NCBI GenBank assembly: GCA_020634135.1
Contig: JACKCG010000004.1
Location: 1-64,000 of the forward strand
Length of the DNA stretch: 64,000 nucleotides
DNA from: Anaerolineaceae bacterium
Lineage (GTDB): Bacteria; Chloroflexota; Anaerolineae; Aggregatilineales; Phototrophicaceae
Reading direction: 5' to 3'
Part shown: piece by piece, positions 7,585 through 16,835 of the stretch
Layout: each line of letters starts with the position of its first letter
Position numbering within the stretch: the stretch's first letter is position 1
The notes under the pieces: model-generated
The model's database searches: none
What the model was told of the DNA's origin: nothing
Seen by the model: the letters and a program-made list of their open reading frames with translations, nothing else
Position numbers and translations under genes: made by a program

Positions 7585-9243
7585 TTAGCGTTCGTTGATT
7601 ATGCTGAAGACCATCGGGCGGCGCTTGGTTTCATTGTAGAGCATCCGGCTAATGCTTTCCTGTATTCGGTCACGGCGCTTGCCATTCTTACTGCTTGTCG
7701 TGCTTGCCAGAACATCGGCGATCGTGTTTTTCACGTTATCCATTAACTCGTCGGCATCACGCAGATACACAAACCCCCGCGATATAATCTCCGGCTCGCC
7801 GCTCATCTTGCCGGTCTTTTTATCCACGTCCAGCGAGATAATCATGAACCCGTCTTTTGCCAGAATCTCGCGATCACGGATCACGGTGCGGCCAATATCC
7901 CCAACACCGCTGCCATCCACGAACACATACCCGCCCGGCACGCGCTCACCCATACGGACACCGTACTTATCCGCTTCCAGCACCATGCCGTTTTCAGCCA
8001 CAAAGACCTGATCCTGGGGGATGCCGGACTCAACTGCCAAGGCCGCGTGCGCCCGCAGATGCCGCAGTTCACCATGCACCGGCAGGAAATATTGTGGCCT
8101 GACCAGATTCATCATCAGGCGCATTTCCTCACGTTTGGCGTGGCCGGAAACATGCACCGGGGCGATGGGGTCATAGATCACGTTCGCGCCGCGCTGGAAC
8201 AGGCGGTTGATGGTGCGGAAGACCGTTTCCTCGTTGCCCGGAATCGGATGTGCGGAGACAATAATCGTATCGCCGACTTCAACATCCAGCGTCCGATGGC
8301 GCCCGGTTGCCAGCCGCCCCAGCACGGCAGACGGCTCACCCTGCGAACCGGTCACCATGATGACCACTTTGCTCGGCGGGGTGCGTCCCAGGTCATTCAC
8401 ATCCAGGAAAAGGTCATCTGGGACATCCAGAATCCCCAGTTTGCGCGCCATTTTGATGTTCTCGCCCATGCTGTACCCGGCAATTGCCAGCTTGCGCCCA
8501 TAACGCTGCGCGGCGTTCGCCACCTGCTGGATGCGCGAGATCAGGGAGGCGAAGGTCGCCACCATGATGCGTCCTTTGGCTTGCCGGAACACGGTGTCAA
8601 ACGCGGCGTCAATCACGCTTTCCGAAGGAGTCCACCCGGACTGATCGGCATTGGTGCTGTCTGCCATGAGCAGCAGTACGCCCCGCCGTGAAAATTCGGC
8701 TAGACGGGCGTAATCGGGTTTTTTGCCATCTACTGGCGTGTTGTCGAATTTGTAGTCACCGGTATGCACCACAATCCCATAGGGCGTGTTGATGCCGAAG
8801 CCTACACAATCCGGGATACTGTGGCACACATGGAAACTTTCCAGTTTGAACGGGCCGACTTCCAGTATGTCCCCGGCGCTGAACACATTGATGGTGGTAT
8901 GGTCGAGCAACTTCGCTTCCCGCAGCTTGACCTCCAGCAGCCCGGCGGTCAGCGGTGTAGCATAGATCGGCACGCCTTTGAAGGCATCCACCACATGCGC
9001 GGTAGCGCCGGTATGGTCTTCATGCCCATGCGTATAGATAATACCGTGAATGGTCAGGTCCTTGCGTTCAAGCAGGTAGCGGAAGTCAGGGATAATGTAG
9101 TCCACCCCCAGCATGTCATTCGCCGGGAACATAATCCCGGTATCAATGATGATCGCATCATTACCTAACTCAAAAGCGGTCATGTTCTTGCCGATTTCCC
9201 CCAGGCCGCCCAGGGGGACAATTCTCAGTTTTGGTTTCGCCAT
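7585..9243 (-). CDS. rnj: ribonuclease J
   Basis: A 552-residue metallo-beta-lactamase/beta-CASP nuclease. The N-terminus KLRIVPLGGLGEIGKNM and the zinc motif THGHEDHTGA (HxHxDH at residues 72-77) identify RNase J. Further motifs are HTGDYKFD, DSTNAD, GSQGEP and the beta-CASP VHVSGHA. RNase J has endo- and 5'-3' exonuclease activity in mRNA decay and rRNA maturation. ATG at 9243 is chosen over GTG at 9261 because homologues begin close to this point. It is monocistronic by spacing, with about 320 bases of upstream intergenic DNA. Confidence 0.95.
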   Translation of the reverse strand: MAKPKLRIVPLGGLGEIGKNMTAFELGNDAIIIDTGIMFPANDMLGVDYIIPDFRYLLERKDLTIHGIIYTHGHEDHTGATAHVVDAFKGVPIYATPLTAGLLEVKLREAKLLDHTTINVFSAGDILEVGPFKLESFHVCHSIPDCVGFGINTPYGIVVHTGDYKFDNTPVDGKKPDYARLAEFSRRGVLLLMADSTNADQSGWTPSESVIDAAFDTVFRQAKGRIMVATFASLISRIQQVANAAQRYGRKLAIAGYSMGENIKMARKLGILDVPDDLFLDVNDLGRTPPSKVVIMVTGSQGEPSAVLGRLATGRHRTLDVEVGDTIIVSAHPIPGNEETVFRTINRLFQRGANVIYDPIAPVHVSGHAKREEMRLMMNLVRPQYFLPVHGELRHLRAHAALAVESGIPQDQVFVAENGMVLEADKYGVRMGERVPGGYVFVDGSGVGDIGRTVIRDREILAKDGFMIISLDVDKKTGKMSGEPEIISRGFVYLRDADELMDNVKNTIADVLASTTSSKNGKRRDRIQESISRMLYNETKRRPMVFSIINER

Positions 9244-9460
9244 AACAAAATAACCCGGCACACATCCTGTGCGCCAGGAATATGATCCTTTCTACTCCAG
9301 ATTTGACGAGTGATTTTTCCCAACTCGCTAATTAAAGGCTTTGTAAGAAAAATTTCAATTTTTTCACTATTGTGGGCATTATAGCACAAATTACCACACT
9401 GCATAACCGCTGAGGTTAATAATTGACGGCAGCAATGCAAAAGCCGCCGTCCCTCCCTTA

Positions 9461-9490
9461 AAAAACGAACAAGGGGACTCAGCCCCTTGT
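9461..9490 (-). terminator. Rho-independent terminator of the TadE/TadG operon
   Basis: Read on the minus strand, ACAAGGGG pairs perfectly with CCCCTTGT around a 6-base loop and is followed by TTCGTTTTTT. The stem lies about 80 bases after the stop of the last operon gene (9568). Confidence 0.85.
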
Positions 9491-9517
9491 CCGGGTCATT
9501 CAGATAATTGCTGGTGC

Positions 9518-9549
9518 GGTAGGGGCATTCCCGCAAGAAGTCCCCTACC
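9518..9549. repeat. inverted repeat GGTAGGGG / CCCCTACC
   Basis: Eight-base arms are separated by 16 bases, just after the TadE-like gene. The GTAGGGGCAT sequence recurs at 62346-62355 next to another palindrome, suggesting an interspersed palindromic repeat family. Confidence 0.55.
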
Positions 9550-9567
9550 ACTGATTGTATTCTACCG

Positions 9568-11955
9568 TCAGCACCCGTCGTTACAGCCCCCGCCCGGTAT
9601 GGTGGGTGGCGGTGGTGGCGTCGTCGGGGTATAGGTCGGCGTCGGCGGCTGTGTATTGGTCGGTGTGCGGCTTGGGCCAATCGTCGGTGTATTGGTTGGT
9701 GGCGCCGGTGTAAAGGTCTTCGACGGTGTGAAGGTCGGGCGCGGCGTATTGGTTGGCCCGGTCGTATTGGTCGGACGCGGTGTCGGTGCTTCCGCGAACG
9801 GGATACGGCCAGTAGTTGGCGCACCGCCGCCATCACCGCCACCGGCATCTTCTGCGCCGCAGCCGATCTCAAACCATGAGCCGTTGAAGTCAGCGGGTCC
9901 CGCGCCAACCGTTGTCAGTGAGGTGGCGATACCGTCAAAGTCCAGGTAAATGGGCGTGATCGAACGCGCATCAAAGACGAAGGTCTGTACCCAGTTGCCT
10001 TCACTTGCGCTGGTAGTCGGCGGGTTCGCGTCCTGCAACGGATTGCCCGATTCCCATACGGTGACAGAACCTGGTTGGCCGTAAGGTGCTCCGGCAGTCA
10101 CCCGCGCCAGTGTGATACTGCTGGACCATTTGCGCCAGGCAATTTCAAAGCCTGTCCACGGGCCGACCGCATAGCGATTATTCACCACTTCCATCCGTAC
10201 AACACCGAAGTTTTCGAACCGGGAGAAGCGCACCGTCATCAAGTCCGAAGCACAGTCCGGCGTGAAAGTCGGCGTATCCGTCGGCGCATTGGGGTCATCG
10301 GTGGGGATAATGGGCGGCGGCGGCACTTCAATCGGGATTACGCAGATGGAACCATCATCCGGGTTTTCCAGGTAGACCTGGGTGTTGGCGAAGTCATAAA
10401 GCCCGAGGTATGTCAGCAGGTTTCCAGGTCCATTCGTGAATTTGCTGGCAATTGTGCTGCTATCAGTCCCGCCGACTGTGCGATCCGCCGGGTCTGTGCC
10501 GATGAAGTAGTTCGCCGGGTTAGATGGGTCGGCATTCGTGTCGGTGGTCGGGTCGTAGTCCGTGCCGCGCCAGAACGGATTGCCGTCAAAAGCCATCTCG
10601 TAGACATGCATGTTCGGGAAGGCAGAAATCTTGGCCCAGCCGAAGATCAGGCGTGTCATGACGGTGGATTTGGCGTTGGCATTGTCAATATCGAATAATA
10701 CCTGGCTTGACTGGACGCGCAGATTGCCTGCACTCAGCAGGCCACAATCAAACGGCGGAACCGTCGTCTCAGTGGGTGTGGATGAAGCTGGCAGTGTTTC
10801 GGTTGCTGTTGGTGACGCCGTAAACGTCTCTGTCGGAGTCGAGGTCGGGAGCGGCGTTTTGGTTGGGATCGCTGTGCTGGGGTTACCCCCACCTTGCAGC
10901 ACGTTCGCCGCCTGGGCTGCGCGGAAAGATTCAACGATGGCCGAGCGCCGTGCCTGCATTGTGATGTAATTCGTCAGACCGAGCGGGGTAATCAACGGGT
11001 GGTTGAAGGTGATGACGACGGTCACCGTGTCGCCAGGGCCGCCCGCGTCCAACCAGGGCTTACCGGCGTTATCCAGACCGCCCGCGCTCATTGACGCGGC
11101 GGAGGGGATTTCGTTCAGGAAGCACGCAGGGGTCGGCGGGTTTGCAATAACCTGACTATCGGATGTACGTATCAGCGTATCTTCCCCGTTATAGGTCACA
11201 AAGCGGCTTTCCACTTCAATTGGCACGCCGCCATCCGCCTGGCGCATGAAGTAGTTATTCGAGAAATCGCCATCCAGTTTGCCGCGTGAACTGCACACCA
11301 TGACGTTGAACCAACTGCGCTGGTCGGAACGCTCCAATGGACGTTTCCAGACCTCAAAGAATGGCCAGCCGTCAATGTGGGTCGGGTCAGCCGGCAGATT
11401 CAGGTGGCTTTCCTCAAGCAGCAGACCAGCAGCGCCGCGCCGCGCTTCATCCATGATCGAAAGGATACGGGCGATGTCCTTGCGTTGATCCTGGTCACGG
11501 GGTTCGCGGGGGTCGCAGTTTTTGCCCTGGTACCAGGTGGCGAACAGGCTTTCCAACCCACCATCATAGACGGTAATCAGGTCATCAGGGTTGAGGTTGT
11601 CGTTCGGGTAGTAATCGCGTTTCGTGCCGCGCTCATCGGGTGAGCCTGTCCAGGTGCGGATCGCCTCTGAGCCGTCATCCACGCACGGTATAAAACCACT
11701 TGGATCGGAAAATCCAACCTGGGTATTGAACTCCAGAATCATCGGGTAGCGGGCTTCGTCGTATTGGCCGACACTGGCGTAACGGGCAGCCGCACGCGCC
11801 GCGTTTTGAAGTGTCACCCAGGCCTGGAAGATGCGCGCAAACTCGACAATCCCAAACATGAGGATGAGCAGAATCGGCAGGGTCAGCGCGAATTCCGCCA
11901 ATGTCTGGCCTTTGCGCTTGCGCCGGGCTTGCTCGGTGGTATCCAGTGTGTGCAT
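9568..11955 (-). CDS. TadE-like pseudopilin-type protein with large extracellular Thr/Pro-rich regions
   Basis: A 795-residue protein. A basic N-terminus, then GQTLAEFALTLPILLILMFG with following EFARIFQAWVTLQNAARAAA, is a TadE-like transmembrane/processing segment. The long remainder is presumably outside the cell: two Thr/Pro-rich linkers (about residues 365-405 and the last 70 residues, full of PT repeats) flank beta-rich regions. ATG at 11955 has a strong GAGGGGG upstream; GTG at 11964 is the alternative. TadE proteins are usually about 200 residues, so this is greatly enlarged. It is the last gene of a three-gene operon and is followed by a terminator. PT linkers of this kind are common in Chloroflexota surface proteins. 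Confidence 0.85.
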   Translation of the reverse strand: MHTLDTTEQARRKRKGQTLAEFALTLPILLILMFGIVEFARIFQAWVTLQNAARAAARYASVGQYDEARYPMILEFNTQVGFSDPSGFIPCVDDGSEAIRTWTGSPDERGTKRDYYPNDNLNPDDLITVYDGGLESLFATWYQGKNCDPREPRDQDQRKDIARILSIMDEARRGAAGLLLEESHLNLPADPTHIDGWPFFEVWKRPLERSDQRSWFNVMVCSSRGKLDGDFSNNYFMRQADGGVPIEVESRFVTYNGEDTLIRTSDSQVIANPPTPACFLNEIPSAASMSAGGLDNAGKPWLDAGGPGDTVTVVITFNHPLITPLGLTNYITMQARRSAIVESFRAAQAANVLQGGGNPSTAIPTKTPLPTSTPTETFTASPTATETLPASSTPTETTVPPFDCGLLSAGNLRVQSSQVLFDIDNANAKSTVMTRLIFGWAKISAFPNMHVYEMAFDGNPFWRGTDYDPTTDTNADPSNPANYFIGTDPADRTVGGTDSSTIASKFTNGPGNLLTYLGLYDFANTQVYLENPDDGSICVIPIEVPPPPIIPTDDPNAPTDTPTFTPDCASDLMTVRFSRFENFGVVRMEVVNNRYAVGPWTGFEIAWRKWSSSITLARVTAGAPYGQPGSVTVWESGNPLQDANPPTTSASEGNWVQTFVFDARSITPIYLDFDGIATSLTTVGAGPADFNGSWFEIGCGAEDAGGGDGGGAPTTGRIPFAEAPTPRPTNTTGPTNTPRPTFTPSKTFTPAPPTNTPTIGPSRTPTNTQPPTPTYTPTTPPPPPTIPGGGCNDGC

Positions 11956-12022
11956 ATACAACACCCCCTCTTACGTGGCCCGGCGGAACTGCCAGGCCAC
12001 AACTTGCTCACTGATGAGAAAT

Positions 12023-14722
12023 TTAACGTGCCAACTGTGTGAACATCCGCGACGCGATATCATCGAACACAACTTCCAGTTCGCGCCCGCTGGGTGCATT
12101 GTAGTAGTTGCCACAGCTTTGCCCGGGCGGCAGCGGGTTGATGATGTCGCTCAAGGATCTGCCATTGGCTTTGGCTTCGTCTGCCGTCAATTCACCAGAT
12201 AGAATCGGGCCTTCACACGGGCCGCGTCCGCCAAAGGTGTCACTGACGGTGAAGTCCGCCACTTTATCGTTCAGCACATCCTGCTGATAGTCGGTGTCAA
12301 TCTGCTGGTTATCGCCCACGTCGGCGATATAGCGCAGCAGCTCTTCGCCCAGGCAGTCCGCCACGTTATCGGCGCAGCTCCCGCTCCCCTGACTGAATTG
12401 CAGGCCGAAACCGATAGTGAAAATCGTCGGACGCTGGTATTGGACTGTCTGGTCGCTGACGAGCGCCCAGGGGAACGGTTGGTTCAGGCCGACATAATCC
12501 GCCCAGTCGCGTGCGTAGTCATCCACGTCGTAAGCGTAGCGGCATGACTCCTGAAGCTGCGGGTCGGGGTGGTCCAGGTCAATATAGAAGTCCGCGCCCT
12601 GCGGCCCGACAACGAAGTTGACATCCGGGCTGATGCAGAAGTGACGGGTTTCCGGCAGTTTATCCGAACAGTATGGGAAGCCCAGGTCCTGCACCAATTC
12701 CCCCGGATTATCCGGGTAACCGTATGGGCAGACGCCGTACGCGCCATATTCCCCCGGCTGCGGGTCATTAGGATAGTTGGGGGGATCATAGGCCGGGTCG
12801 CGGTATGGGTCAGCACGGCTGACCGGTTGTCCGGCGCGGGTGGCCGGGTCGCTGGCGCCAGCGGCACCATCACTGAGCAGCACCATCACCCAGACCGAAC
12901 CGGTTTCCCGGATGGTATTCGGGTCGGCCAGCGCATTGTTGGCCGTGCGCAGCGCCGCGCCCATGTTCGTCCCCCGGCAGCTTGCCCGCAGTTCGTAACT
13001 GTAAAACGAAATATAGGGTATACCGGTAGGCTTGGCTGCCAGGTAATTTATCCAGGCCGCGCCATTGGGGTTCATGATGTTGTTCAGCGGCGAGTAGTAA
13101 TAGTCAGGTTGCTCAACGGCGGTTGGCAGTGCGCCACCGGCTCCTGGTACACTCCAGATGCTGAACGGATACAGCAGGGAGGCATTCGTGAAGGGGCAGG
13201 CATTATACACCGGGTAATCCTGTACCTGGCCCAGAGGAGCGGCATCGAATCCCCAGGTTGCTGTATCATACAGGATAGCCCGCGCCGCCGGATCAATCCC
13301 GTATTCACCGCCGGTCACATAACTATCCCACAGGCCATCGTCGTTGGTATCAGCGTAGAAGTTTGGTTCAGCGCGCACGCCCACCGCTTTGTTCAGAAGA
13401 TTGGTGGCATCCACTTCATTGTCAATCATGTGCGAGACTGCTGCGCCGTTGCCCGCCGTGTGTTCCGGCAGCATCAGATAGGCGCTGCGGTCAAAGGTGA
13501 CAAACGCTACACGATCCCCGCGCACGAAATCAATGCGCTGCAAGAACTGCGCCGTCGCATCCCGCGCCTGGCGGAACGGTTGGCAGATCAGGTCATTGAA
13601 ATTCCAGTCACCGTTAGGATCATTACAGCAGCCATAGAAGTTATAGGCGGGCATAAAGCCATCCCAGTAGGATGGATAATTCACCGCCCCCCCTTCAACA
13701 CTCGTGAGATAGGCCTCAATATCGGCTTCCAGAGTGTCACCCGGCACGAGATTCACTTTGTTGGCCTGCGCATTCGGGTAGAACCGTACCCGGCATTCGG
13801 GTCGGGGTTCGCCATCCGGCGTACCACTGCCCGCCGGCACGAAACGCGGATAGTCAAAACGTGAGTCATTGTCTAAGTCGCTCTGGGAGTGATTGAGCAT
13901 ATATGTCCAGAGTTCCGTGTATCCACCAGGCCAGGAAGACTGGGTCAGGAGACCCTTGGTCGTGCCGCCAGCGACCGTGTAGCCGCCATTGGCAAGCGGG
14001 GGAACGTAGCGCCAGCCCAGGTTCGTGATACCGCCGCTGCCATCCGGCACGCGTTCCCAGTTATCATAAGTCGTCTCACTCAGCATCGACTCGGAAACGT
14101 CCATAATCAACACGACATCCAGTACAGCGGTTTCGGAAAGTGATTCGGATTCCAGCGTGATGTTACCCCAGCCAATCAGCCGCAGGAAAACAGTGGGCGA
14201 GGCGATCTGCGCTGTCACCCGGATGAGTTTACGCTGGTCTTCAGTACACAGGTCGCTGTCGCCTGGAGTCGTCGCACAGGTTTCCACCAATACGCCGGTG
14301 GGGTTCAAGCCGTAGAACTCGATAAAGGACTCTGCTGCCAGTTTCACCTGGGCGATATTGCGGGCGAAGGCCAAGCCGTTAGCGACGTTACGATCCGCTC
14401 CAGAGGACACCCAGTCAGATTCAATAGGCTCACTCCGGCCAAAGTTACTGGCGACGGCTACCGCGCCTGCGTAGCTGCCCCCAGCCTTTTCCCACTCAGC
14501 GCGCTCTGGCACGAGGCGGCGTACTTGCCCCGCCGCTGCCACCGCCGCCGAGTCGACGGCCCGGCGCAATGTGCTGAAGCGCACGAACATCAACGAAACG
14601 TCGGTGACGATGCCGACAAAAGCGAGCAGGACGACGATCCCGAACGCCAGGATAACAATGGTCTGGCCGCGTTCGCCGCGTGTGATGAAGTGTTTGGCTG
14701 CTTGCGAGAAGCCTCGTTTCAT
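12023..14722 (-). CDS. TadG-like surface protein with von Willebrand factor A domain
   Basis: An 899-residue protein. The N-terminus GERGQTIVILAFGIVVLLAF and following RRAVDSAAVAAAGQ are the TadG/Flp-pilus assembly pattern, with one membrane anchor. A vWA domain follows from about residue 203, with the metal-site motif VLIMDVSESM (DxSxS) and a later MVLLSDGAAG. Large loops rich in Asp, Tyr and Pro and many Cys suggest an exported, disulfide-stabilised protein. It sits between two TadE-like genes with short gaps. TadE/TadG proteins take part in tight-adherence pili or surface assembly; no Tad ATPase or prepilin peptidase is in the window. Confidence 0.87.
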   Translation of the reverse strand: MKRGFSQAAKHFITRGERGQTIVILAFGIVVLLAFVGIVTDVSLMFVRFSTLRRAVDSAAVAAAGQVRRLVPERAEWEKAGGSYAGAVAVASNFGRSEPIESDWVSSGADRNVANGLAFARNIAQVKLAAESFIEFYGLNPTGVLVETCATTPGDSDLCTEDQRKLIRVTAQIASPTVFLRLIGWGNITLESESLSETAVLDVVLIMDVSESMLSETTYDNWERVPDGSGGITNLGWRYVPPLANGGYTVAGGTTKGLLTQSSWPGGYTELWTYMLNHSQSDLDNDSRFDYPRFVPAGSGTPDGEPRPECRVRFYPNAQANKVNLVPGDTLEADIEAYLTSVEGGAVNYPSYWDGFMPAYNFYGCCNDPNGDWNFNDLICQPFRQARDATAQFLQRIDFVRGDRVAFVTFDRSAYLMLPEHTAGNGAAVSHMIDNEVDATNLLNKAVGVRAEPNFYADTNDDGLWDSYVTGGEYGIDPAARAILYDTATWGFDAAPLGQVQDYPVYNACPFTNASLLYPFSIWSVPGAGGALPTAVEQPDYYYSPLNNIMNPNGAAWINYLAAKPTGIPYISFYSYELRASCRGTNMGAALRTANNALADPNTIRETGSVWVMVLLSDGAAGASDPATRAGQPVSRADPYRDPAYDPPNYPNDPQPGEYGAYGVCPYGYPDNPGELVQDLGFPYCSDKLPETRHFCISPDVNFVVGPQGADFYIDLDHPDPQLQESCRYAYDVDDYARDWADYVGLNQPFPWALVSDQTVQYQRPTIFTIGFGLQFSQGSGSCADNVADCLGEELLRYIADVGDNQQIDTDYQQDVLNDKVADFTVSDTFGGRGPCEGPILSGELTADEAKANGRSLSDIINPLPPGQSCGNYYNAPSGRELEVVFDDIASRMFTQLAR

Positions 14723-14739
14723 GGTGGTATCCCTGCCAG

Positions 14740-15864
14740 CTAATTAAACTGAATGTGTGGCTCTACCGCCGGGACGGGGAAAGCTGACCACACGTAGATG
14801 ATGGTGCTATCGCCTAAAATGGTGAATACCGGGTTGAATACCGGATTCTTGAGCAGCAGTTCGTGCTGCCAGAACAACTCGACCAGCACCATACCCTGGT
14901 TGGGCAGCATGTCGCGCTGGGGGTCATTCAGGCTAAAACCGATGCCGTTCATGAGGGTTTCAACCTCACGAATTGACCATTCCGAACCGGTGCATCTGCC
15001 GTTGCTGTCGGAAATAACGTGCTGCCCGTAATAGACAAACCCGACCTGATCTTCAGGGTTGCCGGGATCAAATACATCCATGCCCAGCAATTCGTAATAT
15101 GCGCGGTTATTCTCGGTGTCCGGCAACGCGGTATTCCGCAGCCAGAACTCGCGCTGGTTACTCTGAATATAGTCGAAGGGATCGCGCTCGCCCTGTGCGG
15201 AAGCGCCGGTGTCGTCGTAGTTACACTCGTTGGCGTTCACCGGCCAGCGCCCGACTACCAGCACCTGCCGCTGGTCTTTGGGGATCTGGGTGATAGGAAA
15301 CAGTGATTTATCCAGATTCGTTGTCCAGTTGGTTGTCGGGTTGTGGGAGGCGTCCACCGCTACCATTTCATCCCGATCAATCGCCTGGAGCGCAAAGGCG
15401 GAAACGACAATGTCGTCTGCTCCGTTCGTCCGCAGTTGCAGCGGGTCCATGGATTGCAGCATGACGCAGCTCAACAGGTTAAAGAATCCCTGGAACAGCT
15501 CATCACGCTGGATGTCGTCGCAGCTACGCGCCTGGGCACGGATCAGCTCTTCCGGCGTATAGACAATCGGTGGGGCAGGTGGCTGCGGTTGCAGTGGTGG
15601 GAACTCCGTATAGTTGTTGTTCCACTCCAACGGGCTAAAGTAGCCTGTTTGCACCGTGCCATACCGCGCACCGGTACGGGTGACTTCCAACAAGGAAATA
15701 TAATTACTGGCAAACCACCCGACTTCCGCCAATCCCATCAATAAGATAATCAACAGGGGCGTCACCAGTGCCAGTTCCGCAACACTCTGGCCGCGCCGCC
15801 GGTCGCCGTAGACAGCCGGTGTGCCATCCAGAATTTCAAGTATGGTTTTGAGTAGTCTCCGCAT
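14740..15864 (-). CDS. TadE-like membrane-anchored protein
   Basis: A 374-residue protein with the TadE-type segment RRGQSVAELALVTPLLIILL at about residues 24-43, followed by VTRTGARYG, the usual post-membrane helix. The C-terminal 310 residues are presumably exported. It is the first gene of the three-gene minus-strand operon (TadE-like, TadG-like, enlarged TadE-like), with 17 bases between it and the vWA gene. At 374 residues it is longer than typical TadE proteins. Confidence 0.84.
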   Translation of the reverse strand: MRRLLKTILEILDGTPAVYGDRRRGQSVAELALVTPLLIILLMGLAEVGWFASNYISLLEVTRTGARYGTVQTGYFSPLEWNNNYTEFPPLQPQPPAPPIVYTPEELIRAQARSCDDIQRDELFQGFFNLLSCVMLQSMDPLQLRTNGADDIVVSAFALQAIDRDEMVAVDASHNPTTNWTTNLDKSLFPITQIPKDQRQVLVVGRWPVNANECNYDDTGASAQGERDPFDYIQSNQREFWLRNTALPDTENNRAYYELLGMDVFDPGNPEDQVGFVYYGQHVISDSNGRCTGSEWSIREVETLMNGIGFSLNDPQRDMLPNQGMVLVELFWQHELLLKNPVFNPVFTILGDSTIIYVWSAFPVPAVEPHIQFN

Positions 15865-16010
15865 CGCACGCCCTTAGTTAAACTGGTTGATGCATTGTCA
15901 GCACTTAGATCATATCATAAGGTGGGGAAGGCGCGGTACAGGTTGTGATAAGGAAATGATAGAATTTTGTCAACACAGCGTGGTAAACAAGTACCATTCC
16001 GCCTGATTTT

Positions 16011-16835
16011 CTAACTCTCCAGCGCGATAAAGGCTGTGGTTAAGAGTGCCCACTCGGTCAGAGTGAGGGTTTCGGCGCGGCGGCGCGGGTCAATCCCGGT
16101 TTCCTCAAAGAGCTGAGCCGCTTCCGCGCTATCCAGATGCAGCCCGCCGCTCAGGGAGTTCTTGAGTTGTTTACGTTTTTGCCCGAAACCGGCCCGCACT
16201 ACCCGGAAGAAGGTTTTTTCGTCGGGGACTGCCACTGGCGGTTCATCATAGGTGTCTATTCGTACCACCGCGCTGTCTACATCCGGGCGCGGCCAGAACG
16301 CCGCCGGATTCAAACGGGTGACGATCTGTGGCCTGCCATAAAACTGCACGCTCACTGTGAGGATACTCATATCGTCGGGGGTAGCGACTAACCGTTCGGC
16401 GACTTCCTGCTGCACGGTGAGAATTAACCGTTTGGGGCGGTGAGCGCTCTCCAGCAGATGGCGCAGAATCGCGCTGGTGATGTAATAGGGCACGTTCGCC
16501 ACCACGACATACGGTTGGGCGTGGAACAGTCTGGCGATGTTGACTTCCAGGATGTCGTTATAGAAGACAATCGCATTGGGGAAAGCGACCAGCATCTCAT
16601 CCAGAACGGGTTTGAGCCGGTCATCTACTTCGAAAGCGATCACCCGACGGCAGGCCCGCGCCAGTTTCTCGGTGAGTGTCCCGGTGCCGGGCCCGATCTC
16701 CAGCACGAAATCGTCCGGCATCAGGTCAGCGGTAGTGACGATCTTTTCCAATGCATTCGGGTCGTGAAGGAAGTTCTGTCCCAGACTTTTCTTAGGGGCG
16801 ATACCGAAATCATCCAGCAGGGATTTGGGGTTCAT
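16011..16835 (-). CDS. rsmA: 16S rRNA (adenine1518/1519-N6) dimethyltransferase RsmA/KsgA
   Basis: A 274-residue methyltransferase. The N-terminus KKSLGQNFLHDP is diagnostic; SAM motif I is VLEIGPGTGTLTEKLA and the catalytic motif is NVPYYIT (NxPY). RsmA dimethylates two adjacent adenines near the 3' end of 16S rRNA in late 30S assembly. The start overlaps the stop of the upstream unknown gene by four bases (ATGA), so it is translationally coupled to it. All key residues look intact. Confidence 0.95.
   Translation of the reverse strand: MNPKSLLDDFGIAPKKSLGQNFLHDPNALEKIVTTADLMPDDFVLEIGPGTGTLTEKLARACRRVIAFEVDDRLKPVLDEMLVAFPNAIVFYNDILEVNIARLFHAQPYVVVANVPYYITSAILRHLLESAHRPKRLILTVQQEVAERLVATPDDMSILTVSVQFYGRPQIVTRLNPAAFWPRPDVDSAVVRIDTYDEPPVAVPDEKTFFRVVRAGFGQKRKQLKNSLSGGLHLDSAEAAQLFEETGIDPRRRAETLTLTEWALLTTAFIALES

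Larger units (their letters stand above)
9244..9567. other. intergenic region between RNase J and the TadE/TadG operon
   Basis: A 324-base stretch with no credible gene. It should hold the rnj promoter in its left part, which is AT-rich around 9330-9400, and it contains two inverted repeats: the terminator at 9461-9490 and a palindrome at 9518-9549. Confidence 0.7.

Noticed and set aside
12569..13864. 431-codon plus-strand open frame
   Set aside because: It lies wholly antisense to the TadG-like gene, whose residues match a vWA protein; the frame has no recognisable protein features.
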